A DNA stretch of 64,000 nt from Sphingomonas hankookensis (GCF_001619955.1 NZ_LQQO01000006.1:1-64000), one strand, 5' to 3'. Positions 1-7,830 are shown, counted from the first letter of the stretch. Made by a program: numbers and translations. Notes: generated by a model not told the origin, from the sequence alone.

Positions 1-89
1 CTCTTGACCTGAGAACTCCCATGTGAGGGGCCGTCCTCGCGGACAGCCCCCTCTCCCAACCCTCTCCCCTTCCGGTAGAGGGCTACAAG
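1..89. repeat. GC-rich dyad sequence downstream of sodB
   Basis: This short gene-free edge lies 3' of the superoxide dismutase gene. It contains inverted C/G-rich runs (GGCCGTCCTCGCGGACAGCC and CCCTCTCC...GGTAGAGGG) like the palindromic elements at other gene ends in the window. It could fold as a transcript end, but no clear T-tract follows. The left part is cut by the window edge. Confidence 0.4.
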
Positions 90-701
90 TTACTTCACCG
101 CAGCATCATAACGCTCACCGACCTTGTCCCAGTCGACCACATCCCACCACGCCTTCAGATAGGCCGGACGCGCATTGCGGTACGTGATATAGTACGCGTG
201 CTCCCACACGTCGTTGCCCAGGATCGGCGTGCCCTTCACCGGCGCTACGTCCATCAGCGGATTGTCCTGGTTCGGCGTAGAGGTGATGGCGAGCTTGCCG
301 TCCTGCCCGACGATCAACCACGCCCAGCCCGAGCCGAACTGGTTCGCGCCCGCCGTGTTGAACTGCTCCTTCAGCTGATCGAGACCACCGAACTGCTGGT
401 CGATCGCGTCCTTCAGCGCGCCCGACGGCTGCGACCCGCCGCCCTTCATCGTTTCCCAGAAGAAGGTGTGGTTCCAATAGCCACCGCCATTGTTGCGCAG
501 CTTGGCCGGCGCGCCCGACATGTTCGCCATCAGCTCCTCGATCGACTTGCCCTCGAGGCTCGGATCCTCCGACACCGCTTCGTTGAGCTTGTCGGTATAG
601 GCCTGATGATGCTTGTCATGGTGCAGCGTCATCGTTTCCTTGTCGATCGTCGGCTCCAGCGCGTCATAGGCATAGGGCAGCGGCGGAAGTTCGAAAGCCA
701 T
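90..701 (-). CDS. sodB: Fe/Mn-family superoxide dismutase
   Basis: This cytoplasmic enzyme converts superoxide to oxygen and hydrogen peroxide. The 203-aa protein has the usual family length. The metal ligands are visible: His27 in TLHHDKHH, His in WNHTFFW, and Asp and His in DVWEHAYY. The N- and C-terminal halves match the alpha-hairpin and alpha/beta SOD domains. The segment NQDNPLM carries a Gln where Mn-type enzymes place their active-site Gln, while the ending resembles Fe-type SodB, so metal preference is uncertain and it may be cambialistic. It is a single gene, with divergent or unrelated neighbours. The symbol follows usual practice for the clade. Confidence 0.93.
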   Translation of the reverse strand: MAFELPPLPYAYDALEPTIDKETMTLHHDKHHQAYTDKLNEAVSEDPSLEGKSIEELMANMSGAPAKLRNNGGGYWNHTFFWETMKGGGSQPSGALKDAIDQQFGGLDQLKEQFNTAGANQFGSGWAWLIVGQDGKLAITSTPNQDNPLMDVAPVKGTPILGNDVWEHAYYITYRNARPAYLKAWWDVVDWDKVGERYDAAVK

Positions 702-817
702 GGGGGTTCCTCCTTGGGCATGTAAGCTCTGGTCGACCGAACGAAGGTCGGCGCGCTTGGCTCCGGTCGTTACGTTCGAGGAACATCTAGGCGTTGGGGG
801 AGCCGGTGCAAGGCCGC

Positions 818-1843
818 TCAGCCCCCCTGCCCCAATAAACCATGCCGTTTCAGCGCGTGGCGCAGCTGGTCGTAGGTCAGCCCCAGCGCATCGGCACAGG
901 TCCGCTGATTATAGCGCGCCTCGGCCATCGCCCGGGTCAGCAGCTGGCGTTCGAACCGGTTCACCCGCGTCTTGAAATCGTCGCACGGATCGTCCGGCGC
1001 GGCAGGCTCGGGTGCGTCACCCGTAATGGGCGCCGCCGCCGGTATAGGCGCGGCACCGGCGGTACGTGGCCGGAAGGGTGAGGCGAACGGATCGATCTCC
1101 ACCAGATCGATCGGCCCCGGCCGTTCCCAGCGATAGACCGAGCGTTCGACCGCGTTGCGCAGTTCGCGGACATTGCCCGGCCAGCGATGCTCCATCAGCT
1201 GATCGACCGCGTTGGGGCCGAAGCCCGGCCATTCGTCGCGCCCGATCTCCGCCGCCATGCGCCGCCCGAAAAAGTCGGCCAGCACCATGATGTCGCCCGG
1301 CCGCGCGCGTAAGGGGGGCAGCGTCACCACCTCGAAGCTCAACCGGTCGAGCAAATCGGCGCGGAACGTGCCGCGCTCCACCCGGTCGGGTAGGTGCTCG
1401 TTGGTCGCGGCGACGATGCGGACATCGACCCGGATCGGGCGCGACGACCCGATGCGCGTCACCTCGCCATATTCGACCGCGCGCAGCAGCCGTTCCTGCG
1501 CACCCATCGACAGCGTGCCGAGTTCGTCGAGGAACAGCGTGCCGCCGTCGGCCTCCTCGAACCGCCCGGCGCGCGCCTTGGTCGCGCCGGTGAACGCGCC
1601 CGATTCATGGCCGAACAGTTCCGCCTCGATCAGCGTCTCGGGCAGCGCGGCGCAGTTCATCACCACCAAAGGCTGATCCCAACGCCCCGACAGGCGGTGG
1701 AGCCGTTCGGCGACCAGTTCCTTGCCGGTCCCCCGCTCCCCGATCACCAGCACCGGACGGTCGAGCGCGGCGGCCCGGCTGGCCCGTTCGAGGGCATCGA
1801 GAAAGGGGCCGGATTGGCCGACGACCTGGCTTGCGCGTTCCAT
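818..1843 (-). CDS. pspF: PspF, sigma-54 enhancer-binding activator of the psp operon
   Basis: This bacterial enhancer-binding AAA+ protein activates sigma-54 RNA polymerase at the psp promoter. It has no N-terminal receiver or sensor domain, as in Escherichia coli PspF. Visible motifs are Walker A GERGTGKE (residues 35-42), the sigma-54 contact loop GAFTGA (82-87), Walker B GTLFLDE (about 101-107) and a C-terminal Fis-type helix-turn-helix ending near [14 protein letters not shown]. The ATG at 1843 was chosen because [15 protein letters not shown] aligns with the PspF start; an in-frame ATG at 1873 and a TTG at 1879 also exist. It is divergent from the psp genes, and PspA is expected to inhibit it. 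Confidence 0.93.
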   Translation of the reverse strand: MERASQVVGQSGPFLDALERASRAAALDRPVLVIGERGTGKELVAERLHRLSGRWDQPLVVMNCAALPETLIEAELFGHESGAFTGATKARAGRFEEADGGTLFLDELGTLSMGAQERLLRAVEYGEVTRIGSSRPIRVDVRIVAATNEHLPDRVERGTFRADLLDRLSFEVVTLPPLRARPGDIMVLADFFGRRMAAEIGRDEWPGFGPNAVDQLMEHRWPGNVRELRNAVERSVYRWERPGPIDLVEIDPFASPFRPRTAGAAPIPAAAPITGDAPEPAAPDDPCDDFKTRVNRFERQLLTRAMAEARYNQRTCADALGLTYDQLRHALKRHGLLGQGG

Positions 1844-1940
1844 CGCCGATGTGTGGCGTATTTTCCCAAACATTCGCAAGCGTCAAATTCATCGACCGGG
1901 CGGCCACGCGAAAAGTGACGCAAAACCGTCATTTTCGAAA

Positions 1941-1958
1941 TTGGCACGCCTCCTGCAA
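1941..1958 (+). promoter_or_regulatory. Sigma-54 promoter of the psp operon
   Basis: TTGGCACGCCTCCTGCAA matches the -24/-12 consensus (TTGGCACG, then TGCA). The GG at 1943-1944 and GC at 1955-1956 are separated by exactly 10 nt, as sigma-54 requires. It lies between the divergent pspF and the small membrane peptide gene at 2013. This agrees with PspF control of the operon. Confidence 0.93.
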
Positions 1959-2012
1959 TGTATTGTGCAAGCCCGGCACAGGGCGCACAAAACAGCTTCA
2001 GGGAGTTCCACC

Positions 2013-2156
2013 ATGATCCGCATCAACAAGAACGTGACCGCCCGCCAGTCGATCCTCAGCCTGATGGGCGCGGTCGCGGTCTGCTTCTTTGCCTTTGGCG
2101 TCACGACCGCAACCGGTCCGACCGCCGCAACCGTTGCCGCCGCGCCGATGGCGTAA
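2013..2156 (+). CDS. Small 47-aa membrane or secreted peptide, first gene of the psp operon
   Basis: This short ORF starts at an ATG preceded by AGGGAGTTCCACC and sits about 55 nt after the sigma-54 promoter, so it should be the first gene of the psp transcript. The peptide has a basic start (MIRINKNVTARQ), one hydrophobic segment (about residues 14-31, with Cys24) and an Ala/Thr-rich tail ending AAAPMA. It could be a single-span inner-membrane peptide or a signal-anchored one. No family was recognised. pspA begins 66 nt downstream. The function is unknown; its place in a stress operon suggests a role at the membrane. Confidence 0.7.
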   Translation: MIRINKNVTARQSILSLMGAVAVCFFAFGVTTATGPTAATVAAAPMA

Positions 2157-2222
2157 GGCGGCGGGCCGGGGCGGTTCCGCCCCGTTCCACCCCGGCCACC
2201 CAGTATCTGTCAGGAGTAACCG

Positions 2223-2891
2223 ATGGGCATTTTCTCCCGCACCCGCGACATCATCGCCGCCAACGTCACCGACCTGCTCGACAAGGCGGAAGACCCCGCG
2301 AAGATGATCCGCATGATCATCCTCGAAATGGAGGAAACCCTGGTCGAGGTCCGCGCCTCCGCCGCGCGCACCATCGCCGACCAGAAGGAAATGCGTCGCC
2401 ACATCACCAAGCTGGAAAAGCTGCAGGACAGCTGGACCGAAAAGGCGGAGCTGGCGCTGAGCAAGGACCGCGAAGACTTGGCGAAGGCCGCGCTGGTCGA
2501 ACGGCAGAAGGCGGTCGACATGATCGAACAGCTCAATGCCGAGATCGTCGTGCTCGACGATGCGCTGCGCGCGTCGGAAGCCGACATCGCCAAGCTGCAG
2601 AACAAGCTGCGCGAGGCGCGGACGCGGCAGAACGCCATCCAGACCCGGATGGAAAGCGCCAACAACCGCACCAAGCTGCGGGAGATGTATGCAGGGTCCA
2701 AGACCGCCGAAGCCTTCAGCCGCTTCGACGTGCTGGAACGCCGTGCCGACCTTGCCGAAGGTCGCGCCGAAGCGGCCGGCATGGGCCAGGGTGGCAAGAG
2801 CCTGGAGGACGAGATCGCCGAGCTGCGCCAGTCCGACAAGATCGACGCCGAACTGGCCGCGCTGAAGGCCCGCCTCAACCGGGAGGGCTGA
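2223..2891 (+). CDS. pspA: Phage shock protein A (PspA)
   Basis: This peripheral inner-membrane protein of the PspA/IM30 (ESCRT-III-like) family stabilises stressed membranes and, in E. coli, holds PspF inactive. The 222 residues equal the E. coli length. The start MGIFSRTRDIIAANVTDLLDKAEDP is the typical amphipathic helix and first helix of the family. The remainder is long charged alpha-helix and coiled coil. It follows the 47-aa peptide gene and precedes pspB by 4 nt. It should be transcribed from the sigma-54 promoter at 1941. Confidence 0.96.
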   Translation: MGIFSRTRDIIAANVTDLLDKAEDPAKMIRMIILEMEETLVEVRASAARTIADQKEMRRHITKLEKLQDSWTEKAELALSKDREDLAKAALVERQKAVDMIEQLNAEIVVLDDALRASEADIAKLQNKLREARTRQNAIQTRMESANNRTKLREMYAGSKTAEAFSRFDVLERRADLAEGRAEAAGMGQGGKSLEDEIAELRQSDKIDAELAALKARLNREG

Positions 2892-2895
2892 TCGC

Positions 2896-3180
2896 ATGGG
2901 CGATTTCCTGACGGCGGCGGTCGCGATCAGCGTCCTCTTCATCGGTCTGCCGTGGCTGATCCTTCACTATATCACCAAGTGGAAACAGTCGCCGACGCTG
3001 ACCAACGAGGACGAGCGACTGCTCGACGACATGCACGTCACTGCCCGCCGGCTCGAAGAGCGGCTCCAGACGATCGAGCGGATCATCGCCGCCGACAATC
3101 CCGACTTCCGCCCTTCGATGCCGCGCCGGGAATATCCGGAAAGCGATTTCCGCAACAACGATTACGCACGGAGGGACTGA
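2896..3180 (+). CDS. pspB: Phage shock protein B (PspB)
   Basis: This small inner-membrane protein works with PspC to sense membrane damage and relieve the PspA-PspF block. The 94 residues hold one N-terminal transmembrane segment (FLTAAVAISVLFIGLPWLIL) followed by a cytoplasmic coiled coil with RRLEERLQTIERIIAADN. It is about 20 residues longer than E. coli PspB, with a charged tail. The stop overlaps the pspC start (TGATG). The LEERhxxhERI motif recurs in the next small genes of this operon. Confidence 0.92.
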   Translation: MGDFLTAAVAISVLFIGLPWLILHYITKWKQSPTLTNEDERLLDDMHVTARRLEERLQTIERIIAADNPDFRPSMPRREYPESDFRNNDYARRD

Positions 3181-3560
3181 TGTCCGGCGCACGCACCAAA
3201 TTCTATGTCGACAAGGCGAATGGCAAGATGTCGGGCGTGTGCGCCGGCATCGCCGACTATACCGGTGTCGAGGTCATGTGGATCCGCATCGGCACGGTGT
3301 TGCTGACGCTGGCCGGTGGCTTTCCCTGGACGGTGATCGCCTACTTCATGATCGCCTGGATGGCGCAGAAGAAGCCGGTCGGCCTGTACGAAAGCTATGA
3401 GGACGAGAAATTCTGGCAGGGCGTCCGGTCGAACCCGACCCGCTCGGCATCGGAAATGCGCTCGACCTTCCGCGATATCGACCGTCGCCTTGCCGACATC
3501 GAAATGTACTATACCAGCCGCAACACCCGTCTGGCGGACGAGATCGACAGCCTGCGCTGA
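3180..3560 (+). CDS. pspC: Phage shock protein C (PspC)
   Basis: This is the inner-membrane partner of PspB in the phage-shock response. The 126-aa protein opens with the PspC-domain sequence FYVDKANGKMSGVCAGIADYTGV, then a hydrophobic span (about residues 37-61, RIGTVLLTLAGGFPWTVIAYFMIAW), then a charged C-terminal helix ending RLADEIDSLR. The ATG overlaps the pspB stop by one base. The C-terminal ending closely resembles the ends of the small proteins at 3599, 3912 and 4271 (REIDALR, REIEELR, DEIERLR), so a shared partner or oligomer interface is inferred. Confidence 0.92.
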   Translation: MSGARTKFYVDKANGKMSGVCAGIADYTGVEVMWIRIGTVLLTLAGGFPWTVIAYFMIAWMAQKKPVGLYESYEDEKFWQGVRSNPTRSASEMRSTFRDIDRRLADIEMYYTSRNTRLADEIDSLR

Positions 3561-3598
3561 TCGGGTCCCCGCCTGAGCGGACGAAAGGGAGAGAGACG

Positions 3599-3892
3599 AT
3601 GAGTTGGGGTGGACCGGGGTTCGTGCTGGCCCTGATCGCGATGAGCATGATCGGCTGGGTCGTGACGACCGCCATTCGCGCCAAGCACGGCTATCCGCTG
3701 AACGACGATTGGGGCGGCCCCGCCGCCCGCCGCGACGAGGTGGAACCCAGCCGGCAGGCCCGGCTGATGGCCGAGGAGAACGAACGTCTCGCAGCAAAGG
3801 TCGGCCGGCTGGAGGAGCGCATCGCCGTCCTCGAACGCATCGCCACCGATCCTGCCACCCGCACCGCCCGCGAAATCGACGCGCTGCGCTGA
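3599..3892 (+). CDS. PspB-like membrane-anchored coiled-coil protein 1
   Basis: The 97-aa product has one N-terminal transmembrane segment (about residues 6-24), then IRAKHGYPLNDDWGGP, then a coiled coil ENERLAAKVGRLEERIAVLER, ending TAREIDALR. The layout resembles PspB, and the helix shares the LEERhxxLERI motif with it. A GGGAGAG ribosome site precedes the ATG. It lies 38 nt after pspC and should be in the psp transcript. The segment (A/I)KHGYPL is shared with the next gene, so the two are paralogues. No function is known; a role as an extra PspB-type adaptor is inferred. Confidence 0.8.
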   Translation: MSWGGPGFVLALIAMSMIGWVVTTAIRAKHGYPLNDDWGGPAARRDEVEPSRQARLMAEENERLAAKVGRLEERIAVLERIATDPATRTAREIDALR

Positions 3893-3911
3893 ACCGTACG
3901 GAGTTCCAGTC

Positions 3912-4259
3912 ATGATGAGCTATGTCGACAATGCCACGCCGGAAAAGGTCGCGATGATGCAGATGATCTTTCCCTTCATCGGAACGATCGTCGCCATCTC
4001 CGTCGCCGGATGGGTCGTCACCACATGGCTGCGGATCAAGCACGGCTATCCATTGCAGGGCGGCTGGGGCCAGAGCGTCTATCCCAAGCGCGACGACGAG
4101 ACCGTCGAACGCGTGAAGCTGCTCAGCCAGGAAAACGCCCAGCTCAAGGCCGAGCTGGGATCGATCAAGGACCGGCTCGCCAATGTCGAGCGGATCGTGA
4201 CCGACGGCGCCCACAGCCTCGACCGCGAAATCGAAGAGCTGCGCAGCCGCGCGAACTGA
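3912..4259 (+). CDS. PspB-like membrane-anchored coiled-coil protein 2
   Basis: The 115-aa protein has a transmembrane segment at about residues 18-40 (MIFPFIGTIVAISVAGWVVT), the linker IKHGYPLQGGWGQ shared with the preceding gene, a coiled coil (RVKLLSQENAQLKAELGSIKDRL), then NVERIVTDGAHSLDREIEELR. It is a paralogue of the 3599 gene and is spaced 19 nt from it, so co-transcription is likely. An alternative start is the second Met. Function is not known beyond membership of this psp locus. Confidence 0.8.
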   Translation: MMSYVDNATPEKVAMMQMIFPFIGTIVAISVAGWVVTTWLRIKHGYPLQGGWGQSVYPKRDDETVERVKLLSQENAQLKAELGSIKDRLANVERIVTDGAHSLDREIEELRSRAN

Positions 4260-4270
4260 AAGGACCGGCC

Positions 4271-4534
4271 ATGAGCCCCTTCATCATCCCCATGCTCGCC
4301 CTGATGATCCCGATCGTCGCGATCCTCAGCAAGCTAGTGTTCCAACCCTGGCTGGAACTGAAGGAACGCGAACTGCAGGTTCGCGGCACCGAAACCGCCG
4401 AAAAGGCCGCGCAATACGCCGCACAGACCGAACGGCTGGAACAGCGGGTCCGCGTCCTCGAACGCATCATCACCGACCGCGGCGTCGACCTCTCCGACGA
4501 GATCGAACGGCTCCGCGACAAACCGCTCAACTGA
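4271..4534 (+). CDS. PspB-like membrane-anchored coiled-coil protein 3
   Basis: This 87-aa protein starts at an ATG 11 nt after the previous stop. It has an N-terminal hydrophobic segment (FIIPMLALMIPIVAILSKLVF), then a charged helix with ERLEQRVRVLERIITDRG, ending DLSDEIERLRDKPLN. The VLERIITD and DEIERLR motifs align with those of the other small proteins here and with the PspC tail. It lacks the KHGYPL linker. Longer in-frame upstream reading overlaps the previous gene and was not chosen. Function is inferred only from context. Confidence 0.78.
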   Translation: MSPFIIPMLALMIPIVAILSKLVFQPWLELKERELQVRGTETAEKAAQYAAQTERLEQRVRVLERIITDRGVDLSDEIERLRDKPLN

Positions 4535-4560
4535 CAAACCCGAATGAACAGGGCAGTCCG

Positions 4561-4791
4561 ATGAACCTCACCCTTACCCTCGCACTCGCCATCACCACCC
4601 TCGCCGCCGTCGCGATCGTGGCGGTCACGACGCTCGCCGGCTGGCGCGGCTGGCTGGCGCTTCAGCAACAGCGCCTGGGCGACAAGCCGATGGCCCAGCC
4701 GACGCCGAACGCCGGCACCCGGATCGAGATCGCCGACCTGAAGGAGCGCATCCGCAAGCTCGAAGCGATCGCCGCCGGGGTGGAACTGTAG
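4561..4791 (+). CDS. Small membrane protein at the end of the psp gene set
   Basis: The 76-aa product begins with a strongly hydrophobic segment (about residues 3-28, LTLTLALAITTLAAVAIVAVTT), then WRGWLALQQQ, a Pro/Thr linker, and a short helix EIADLKERIRKLEAIAAGVEL. The helix resembles the ERIxxLE coil of the upstream proteins but has no DEIxxLR ending. It is 26 nt from the previous gene and 23 nt from sufE. It may be the last psp gene. No family was recognised. Confidence 0.72.
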   Translation: MNLTLTLALAITTLAAVAIVAVTTLAGWRGWLALQQQRLGDKPMAQPTPNAGTRIEIADLKERIRKLEAIAAGVEL

Positions 4792-4814
4792 GACCAAATG
4801 CCTATAGCGGCGTC

Positions 4815-5237
4815 ATGCAGAGCATCGACGACATCCGCGAAGAATATGACTTTCTCGACGGCGACGACCGTTACCGGCTCCTGATCGATCTGGGCCGCCA
4901 GCTGGAGCCGATGCCCGATCCCCTCAAGACCGATGCGACCCTCGTCCGCGGCTGTTCGGCATCGGTCTGGGTCTATCCCCAGCCGCAGGGGGACGGCACG
5001 CTCCATTTCCTCGCCGACAGCAACGCTGCGATCACCAAGGGGATCATCGCGCTGGTGCTGGCGACCGTACAGGACCGGCGGGCACAGGCGATCCTCGACA
5101 CCGATATCGAAGCCGCCCTCGCCCCGTTCGACCTGCGCAACCAGCTGAGTTCGAACCGGACGCAGGGCATTCCCAACATGATCGCGCTGATCCGGGAAAC
5201 GGCCGCGCGGCTGGCCGGAGCCCCCTCCGGCCAATAG
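4815..5237 (+). CDS. sufE: SufE-family sulfur acceptor protein
   Basis: SufE accepts sulfane sulfur from the cysteine desulfurase SufS and passes it to the Fe-S cluster scaffold in the cytoplasm. The 140-aa protein has the family length and fold signature: DDIREEYDFLDGDDRYRLLIDLGRQL at the N-terminus and the active-site Cys47 in LVRGCSASVW. The C-terminal part keeps the LSSNRTQGIPNMI motif. It stands next to, but is not functionally tied to, the psp genes, and the rest of the suf operon is not in this window. Confidence 0.93.
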   Translation: MQSIDDIREEYDFLDGDDRYRLLIDLGRQLEPMPDPLKTDATLVRGCSASVWVYPQPQGDGTLHFLADSNAAITKGIIALVLATVQDRRAQAILDTDIEAALAPFDLRNQLSSNRTQGIPNMIALIRETAARLAGAPSGQ

Positions 5238-5355
5238 CCCGACGCCCCTCGTCGGCGCGACCGGTTCGCCCGGCGGGCATCCGCACGTCGTTCCCGAAAA
5301 ATTAACCAAGAACCGTATACCAATGGGCCGCATCGGCGGACGGCAGGGAACGGGG

Positions 5356-5793
5356 ATGCGGGTAGATATCAGACTGCTGGAGCAGCAGCACGCCACCATC
5401 CGCGCGGCGATCGAGGAACTGCATGCGCTGACCGACATGCCGGCCGATCGCGGGTTACCGATGGTCGTCAAGGCCCGGCTGCGGCTGGCAAAGGCGGTCG
5501 CCGACAATGTCGCAACGGAAATCGCCCAAATCCATGCCCCGCTGAAAGCCCATCGGCTGACGCATCACATTCCCGAATATGGCGCGATCGAAGCCTGTTC
5601 GAACGAATTGCGCGGGCTCTTTTCCACCCATATCGCCCGGTGGACACTGCCTGCGATCCGACAGGACTGGGTCGGCTATGCCCGATCGATGCGCGACATT
5701 ACCGGCCAGCTGGCCGACCTGATCGACCGCGAAGACCAATGGCTCTTCCCCGCCGCCGCCGCGCTTCTGGCCAGGATCGAGCCGACCGGATAG
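5356..5793 (+). CDS. Hypothetical helical protein, possibly hemerythrin-like
   Basis: The 145-aa protein is all-helical in appearance with scattered His (QQHATIRAAIEELHAL, HAPLKAHRLTHH, THIARW) and an ending EDQWLFPAAAALLARI. That ending resembles the E-x-LFP motif of hemerythrin HHE domains, but the full set of iron ligands could not be placed. The ATG at 5356 follows GGGAACGGGG and is preferred over the ATG at 5323. It is monocistronic and converges with the ferredoxin gene. A role in oxygen or iron sensing is only a guess. Confidence 0.6.
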   Translation: MRVDIRLLEQQHATIRAAIEELHALTDMPADRGLPMVVKARLRLAKAVADNVATEIAQIHAPLKAHRLTHHIPEYGAIEACSNELRGLFSTHIARWTLPAIRQDWVGYARSMRDITGQLADLIDREDQWLFPAAAALLARIEPTG

Positions 5794-5807
5794 CCGGTCG
5801 CCGCACC

Positions 5808-6110
5808 CTATTTTCCCGCCAGCCCCAGCCGTTCGGCCACCGCGTCCAGATCGTCGCCCGGCCGCACCAGCAGCCAGTCGTTCGGCCGCGCGCTGTCCAC
5901 GACGACCACCGCGCCCTTGGGACATACGTCGAGGCACTTCACCTCGACCACGCCGGCGGCGGATTTCGGTCCGTTCTTCAGCTTCAGATGCTTGCGCAGC
6001 GCCTTGGCCAGCGGCTTGCCGCCGTCGCCGAACCCGTCGTCCAGCTTCTTCGAACATTTGGCACAGACCAGCACGGCCTTGTCCCAGCGCGATCGGACGC
6101 CGGTTCTCAC
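5808..6110 (-). CDS. Thioredoxin-like [2Fe-2S] ferredoxin
   Basis: This 100-aa protein has the CAKCSKKL...CLDVCPKGAVVVV cysteine arrangement of thioredoxin-fold 2Fe-2S ferredoxins. Such proteins bind one [2Fe-2S] cluster and act in electron transfer. The start is a GTG preceded by GAGGAG at the right spacing; reading further upstream would overlap the J-domain gene in another frame. It lies 10 nt downstream of that gene, so the two are probably co-transcribed. The redox partner is unknown. Confidence 0.82.
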   Translation of the reverse strand: MRTGVRSRWDKAVLVCAKCSKKLDDGFGDGGKPLAKALRKHLKLKNGPKSAAGVVEVKCLDVCPKGAVVVVDSARPNDWLLVRPGDDLDAVAERLGLAGK

Positions 6111-6120
6111 TGGGCGCTCC

Positions 6121-6657
6121 TCACGCCGGCTTCCAGCTCCGCCGTTCCTCGGCCACGCGAAGGACATCATAGGCCGCCTGGATCGCGTGGAATTTCTTCG
6201 CCGCCTCGGCATCACCCGGCCGGACGTCGGGGTGGAACACCTTGGCCAGCTTGCGCCATGCCAGCCGGATCGTGTCGAAATCGGCATCGGGGTCGCATTC
6301 CAGCACTTCGAGCGCGCGCATCTCGTCGCGCGACCGGGTGCCGTCGCCCGATCCGGCCCAGGCGTTCGACGCCGATGCCGCGTAGCCATTGGCGGTGCGG
6401 CGTTCCTCGGCTTCCCTCGCGCGGGCCTCTTCCTCGTTCAACCCTTCGAAGTAATTCCAGCCCTTATTGTATTCGGCGGCATGGGTTTCGCAGAAATACC
6501 AGCGATCGGGGTTGTTGGGCGATTTGGGCGCGGGGCATTTGCCGGGTTCGGTGCAGCCGTGGCGATCGCACAGCTTGACCGTCTGCGCCTCGCGGCCCTC
6601 GCTATAGCCGCGCCAGCGGGGAAAGCCCCAGTCGTTCGATCGCGTTTGTCGTGCCAT
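6121..6657 (-). CDS. J-domain (DnaJ-like) protein
   Basis: This is a 178-aa putative Hsp70 co-chaperone. The C-terminal J-domain (about residues 115-175) has ALEVLECDPDADFDTIRLAWRKLAKVFHPDVRPG with the essential HPD motif. The N-terminal half is Cys/His-bearing (CDRHGCTEPGKCPAP...CETHAAEYNKGWNYFEGL) and may bind metal. There is no G/F or zinc-finger region of classical DnaJ. ATG 6657 was chosen as the first codon that gives MARQTRSNDWGFPRWRGY; longer reading enters rnpB. It is probably in an operon with the ferredoxin gene. Confidence 0.85.
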   Translation of the reverse strand: MARQTRSNDWGFPRWRGYSEGREAQTVKLCDRHGCTEPGKCPAPKSPNNPDRWYFCETHAAEYNKGWNYFEGLNEEEARAREAEERRTANGYAASASNAWAGSGDGTRSRDEMRALEVLECDPDADFDTIRLAWRKLAKVFHPDVRPGDAEAAKKFHAIQAAYDVLRVAEERRSWKPA

Positions 6658-6711
6658 TGGGTCCGAAATAAGCCGCCGCAGCCTGCACGCAACCCATTGT
6701 CGCGTACGAAT

Positions 6712-7114
6712 GTCAGAGGGTCTGTAAGCCGGGTTCTGTCCACCCGCCGAAAGCGGGATAGGCGACCATTCCTCTCGGACGACGCTTGCACGCCGTCTCC
6801 AGCAACCAACCCGGGCAGCGGGCCGGAACATGCCCCGAAGCACTTGCGCACTCCATGCCGCCCCTATTCGGTCTTGCTCCCGGTGGGGTTTGCCATGCCG
6901 CTGCCGTTACCGGCCGCGCGGTGCGCTCTTACCGCACCCTTTCACCGTAACCCGGCCGAAGCCAAAGGCCGTCTGCTCTCTGTGGCACTGTCCCTGAACC
7001 CCGCATGCCGAAGCCTGCGAAGCCCGCCGGGCGTTACCCGGCACCGTCGTTTCCGTGGAGCCCGGACTTTCCTCGGCACGTTCGACACGTGACGCGGCCG
7101 CCCGACCCTCTGAC
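6712..7114 (-). ncRNA. rnpB: RNase P RNA (M1 RNA)
   Basis: This is the catalytic RNA of RNase P, which trims tRNA 5' leaders. On the minus strand the 5' part contains GAGGAAAGTCCGGGCTCC, and the 3' part contains GACAGAACCCGGCTTAC, both hallmark conserved segments. The ends form a perfect P1 helix, GTCAGAGGGTC at the 5' end with GACCCTCTGAC at the 3' end. The ~400-nt length fits the bacterial A type. The ends are set by P1 and may be off by a few bases. Confidence 0.95.
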
Positions 7115-7146
7115 GCACCCGCCCCTAGCCGAGCGCGCGCGCCGGT

Positions 7147-7830
7147 TCAATCGTCGCCTTGCGGCTTGGGCAACAGCAGCGCGAGCAGCAGCATCCGGCA
7201 TTCGCCGTCGATCACGCCATCGACCATCTCCGGCCGAAACCGCCGCTGGAACGCCGTCACCGCCGCCGTCGCATCCGCCACATCGTATCCGAAGCGCTCC
7301 AGCGCCAGCAGGAACCCGGCATCGCTCCATCCCGGGTCCATCAGGTTGCGGGTCGGGCGCGGCAAGGCCAGCCGCAGCCGCGCCAGCCGGTTCCACGGGA
7401 ACAGTTCGCCCGGATCCTGCTTGCGCACCGGTGCGATGTCCGAATGGCCGACGACATTGCCGCGCGTGATCTGGTGGCGGTCCTTGATCGCATGGACCAG
7501 CGGGATCAGCGCGTCGATCTGCGCATCCGGAAACGCGCGATAGCCCCATTCATGGCCGGGATTGACCAGCTCGATGCCGATCGAAGCGCTGTTGACGTCG
7601 GTGATCCCGCGCCAATGCGACCGCCCGGCATGCCAGGCGCGCTTGTCCTCGGCCACCATGCGGTGGATCGTGCCGTCCTCGTCGACCAGATAATGCGCCG
7701 ACACCTGCGCCGCGGGGTCGGTCAGCCGGGCGATCGCCGACGCGGAATCGGTCATGCCGGTATAGTGCAGGACGATCATCGTGATCGGCAGCATGCGTTC
7801 GCCGAAGTTCGGCGACGGCGTCTCGATCAT
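7147..7830 (-). CDS. AmpD-like N-acetylmuramoyl-L-alanine amidase with a C-terminal domain
   Basis: This is a zinc amidase of the Amidase_2 (AmpD/PGRP) family that cleaves the lactyl bond between muramic acid and stem peptide in cell-wall recycling or remodelling. Visible features are the N-terminal VLHYTGM with zinc ligand His22, WHAGRSHWRG, SIGIELVNPG, and the metal/catalytic segment VVGHSDIAPVRKQDPG. The last ~65 residues (GFLLALERFGYD...AFQRRFRPEMVDGVIDGE) resemble a peptidoglycan-binding domain. ATG 7830 was used; a GTG at 7857 is also possible. No signal peptide is seen. Confidence 0.87.
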   Translation of the reverse strand: MIETPSPNFGERMLPITMIVLHYTGMTDSASAIARLTDPAAQVSAHYLVDEDGTIHRMVAEDKRAWHAGRSHWRGITDVNSASIGIELVNPGHEWGYRAFPDAQIDALIPLVHAIKDRHQITRGNVVGHSDIAPVRKQDPGELFPWNRLARLRLALPRPTRNLMDPGWSDAGFLLALERFGYDVADATAAVTAFQRRFRPEMVDGVIDGECRMLLLALLLPKPQGDD

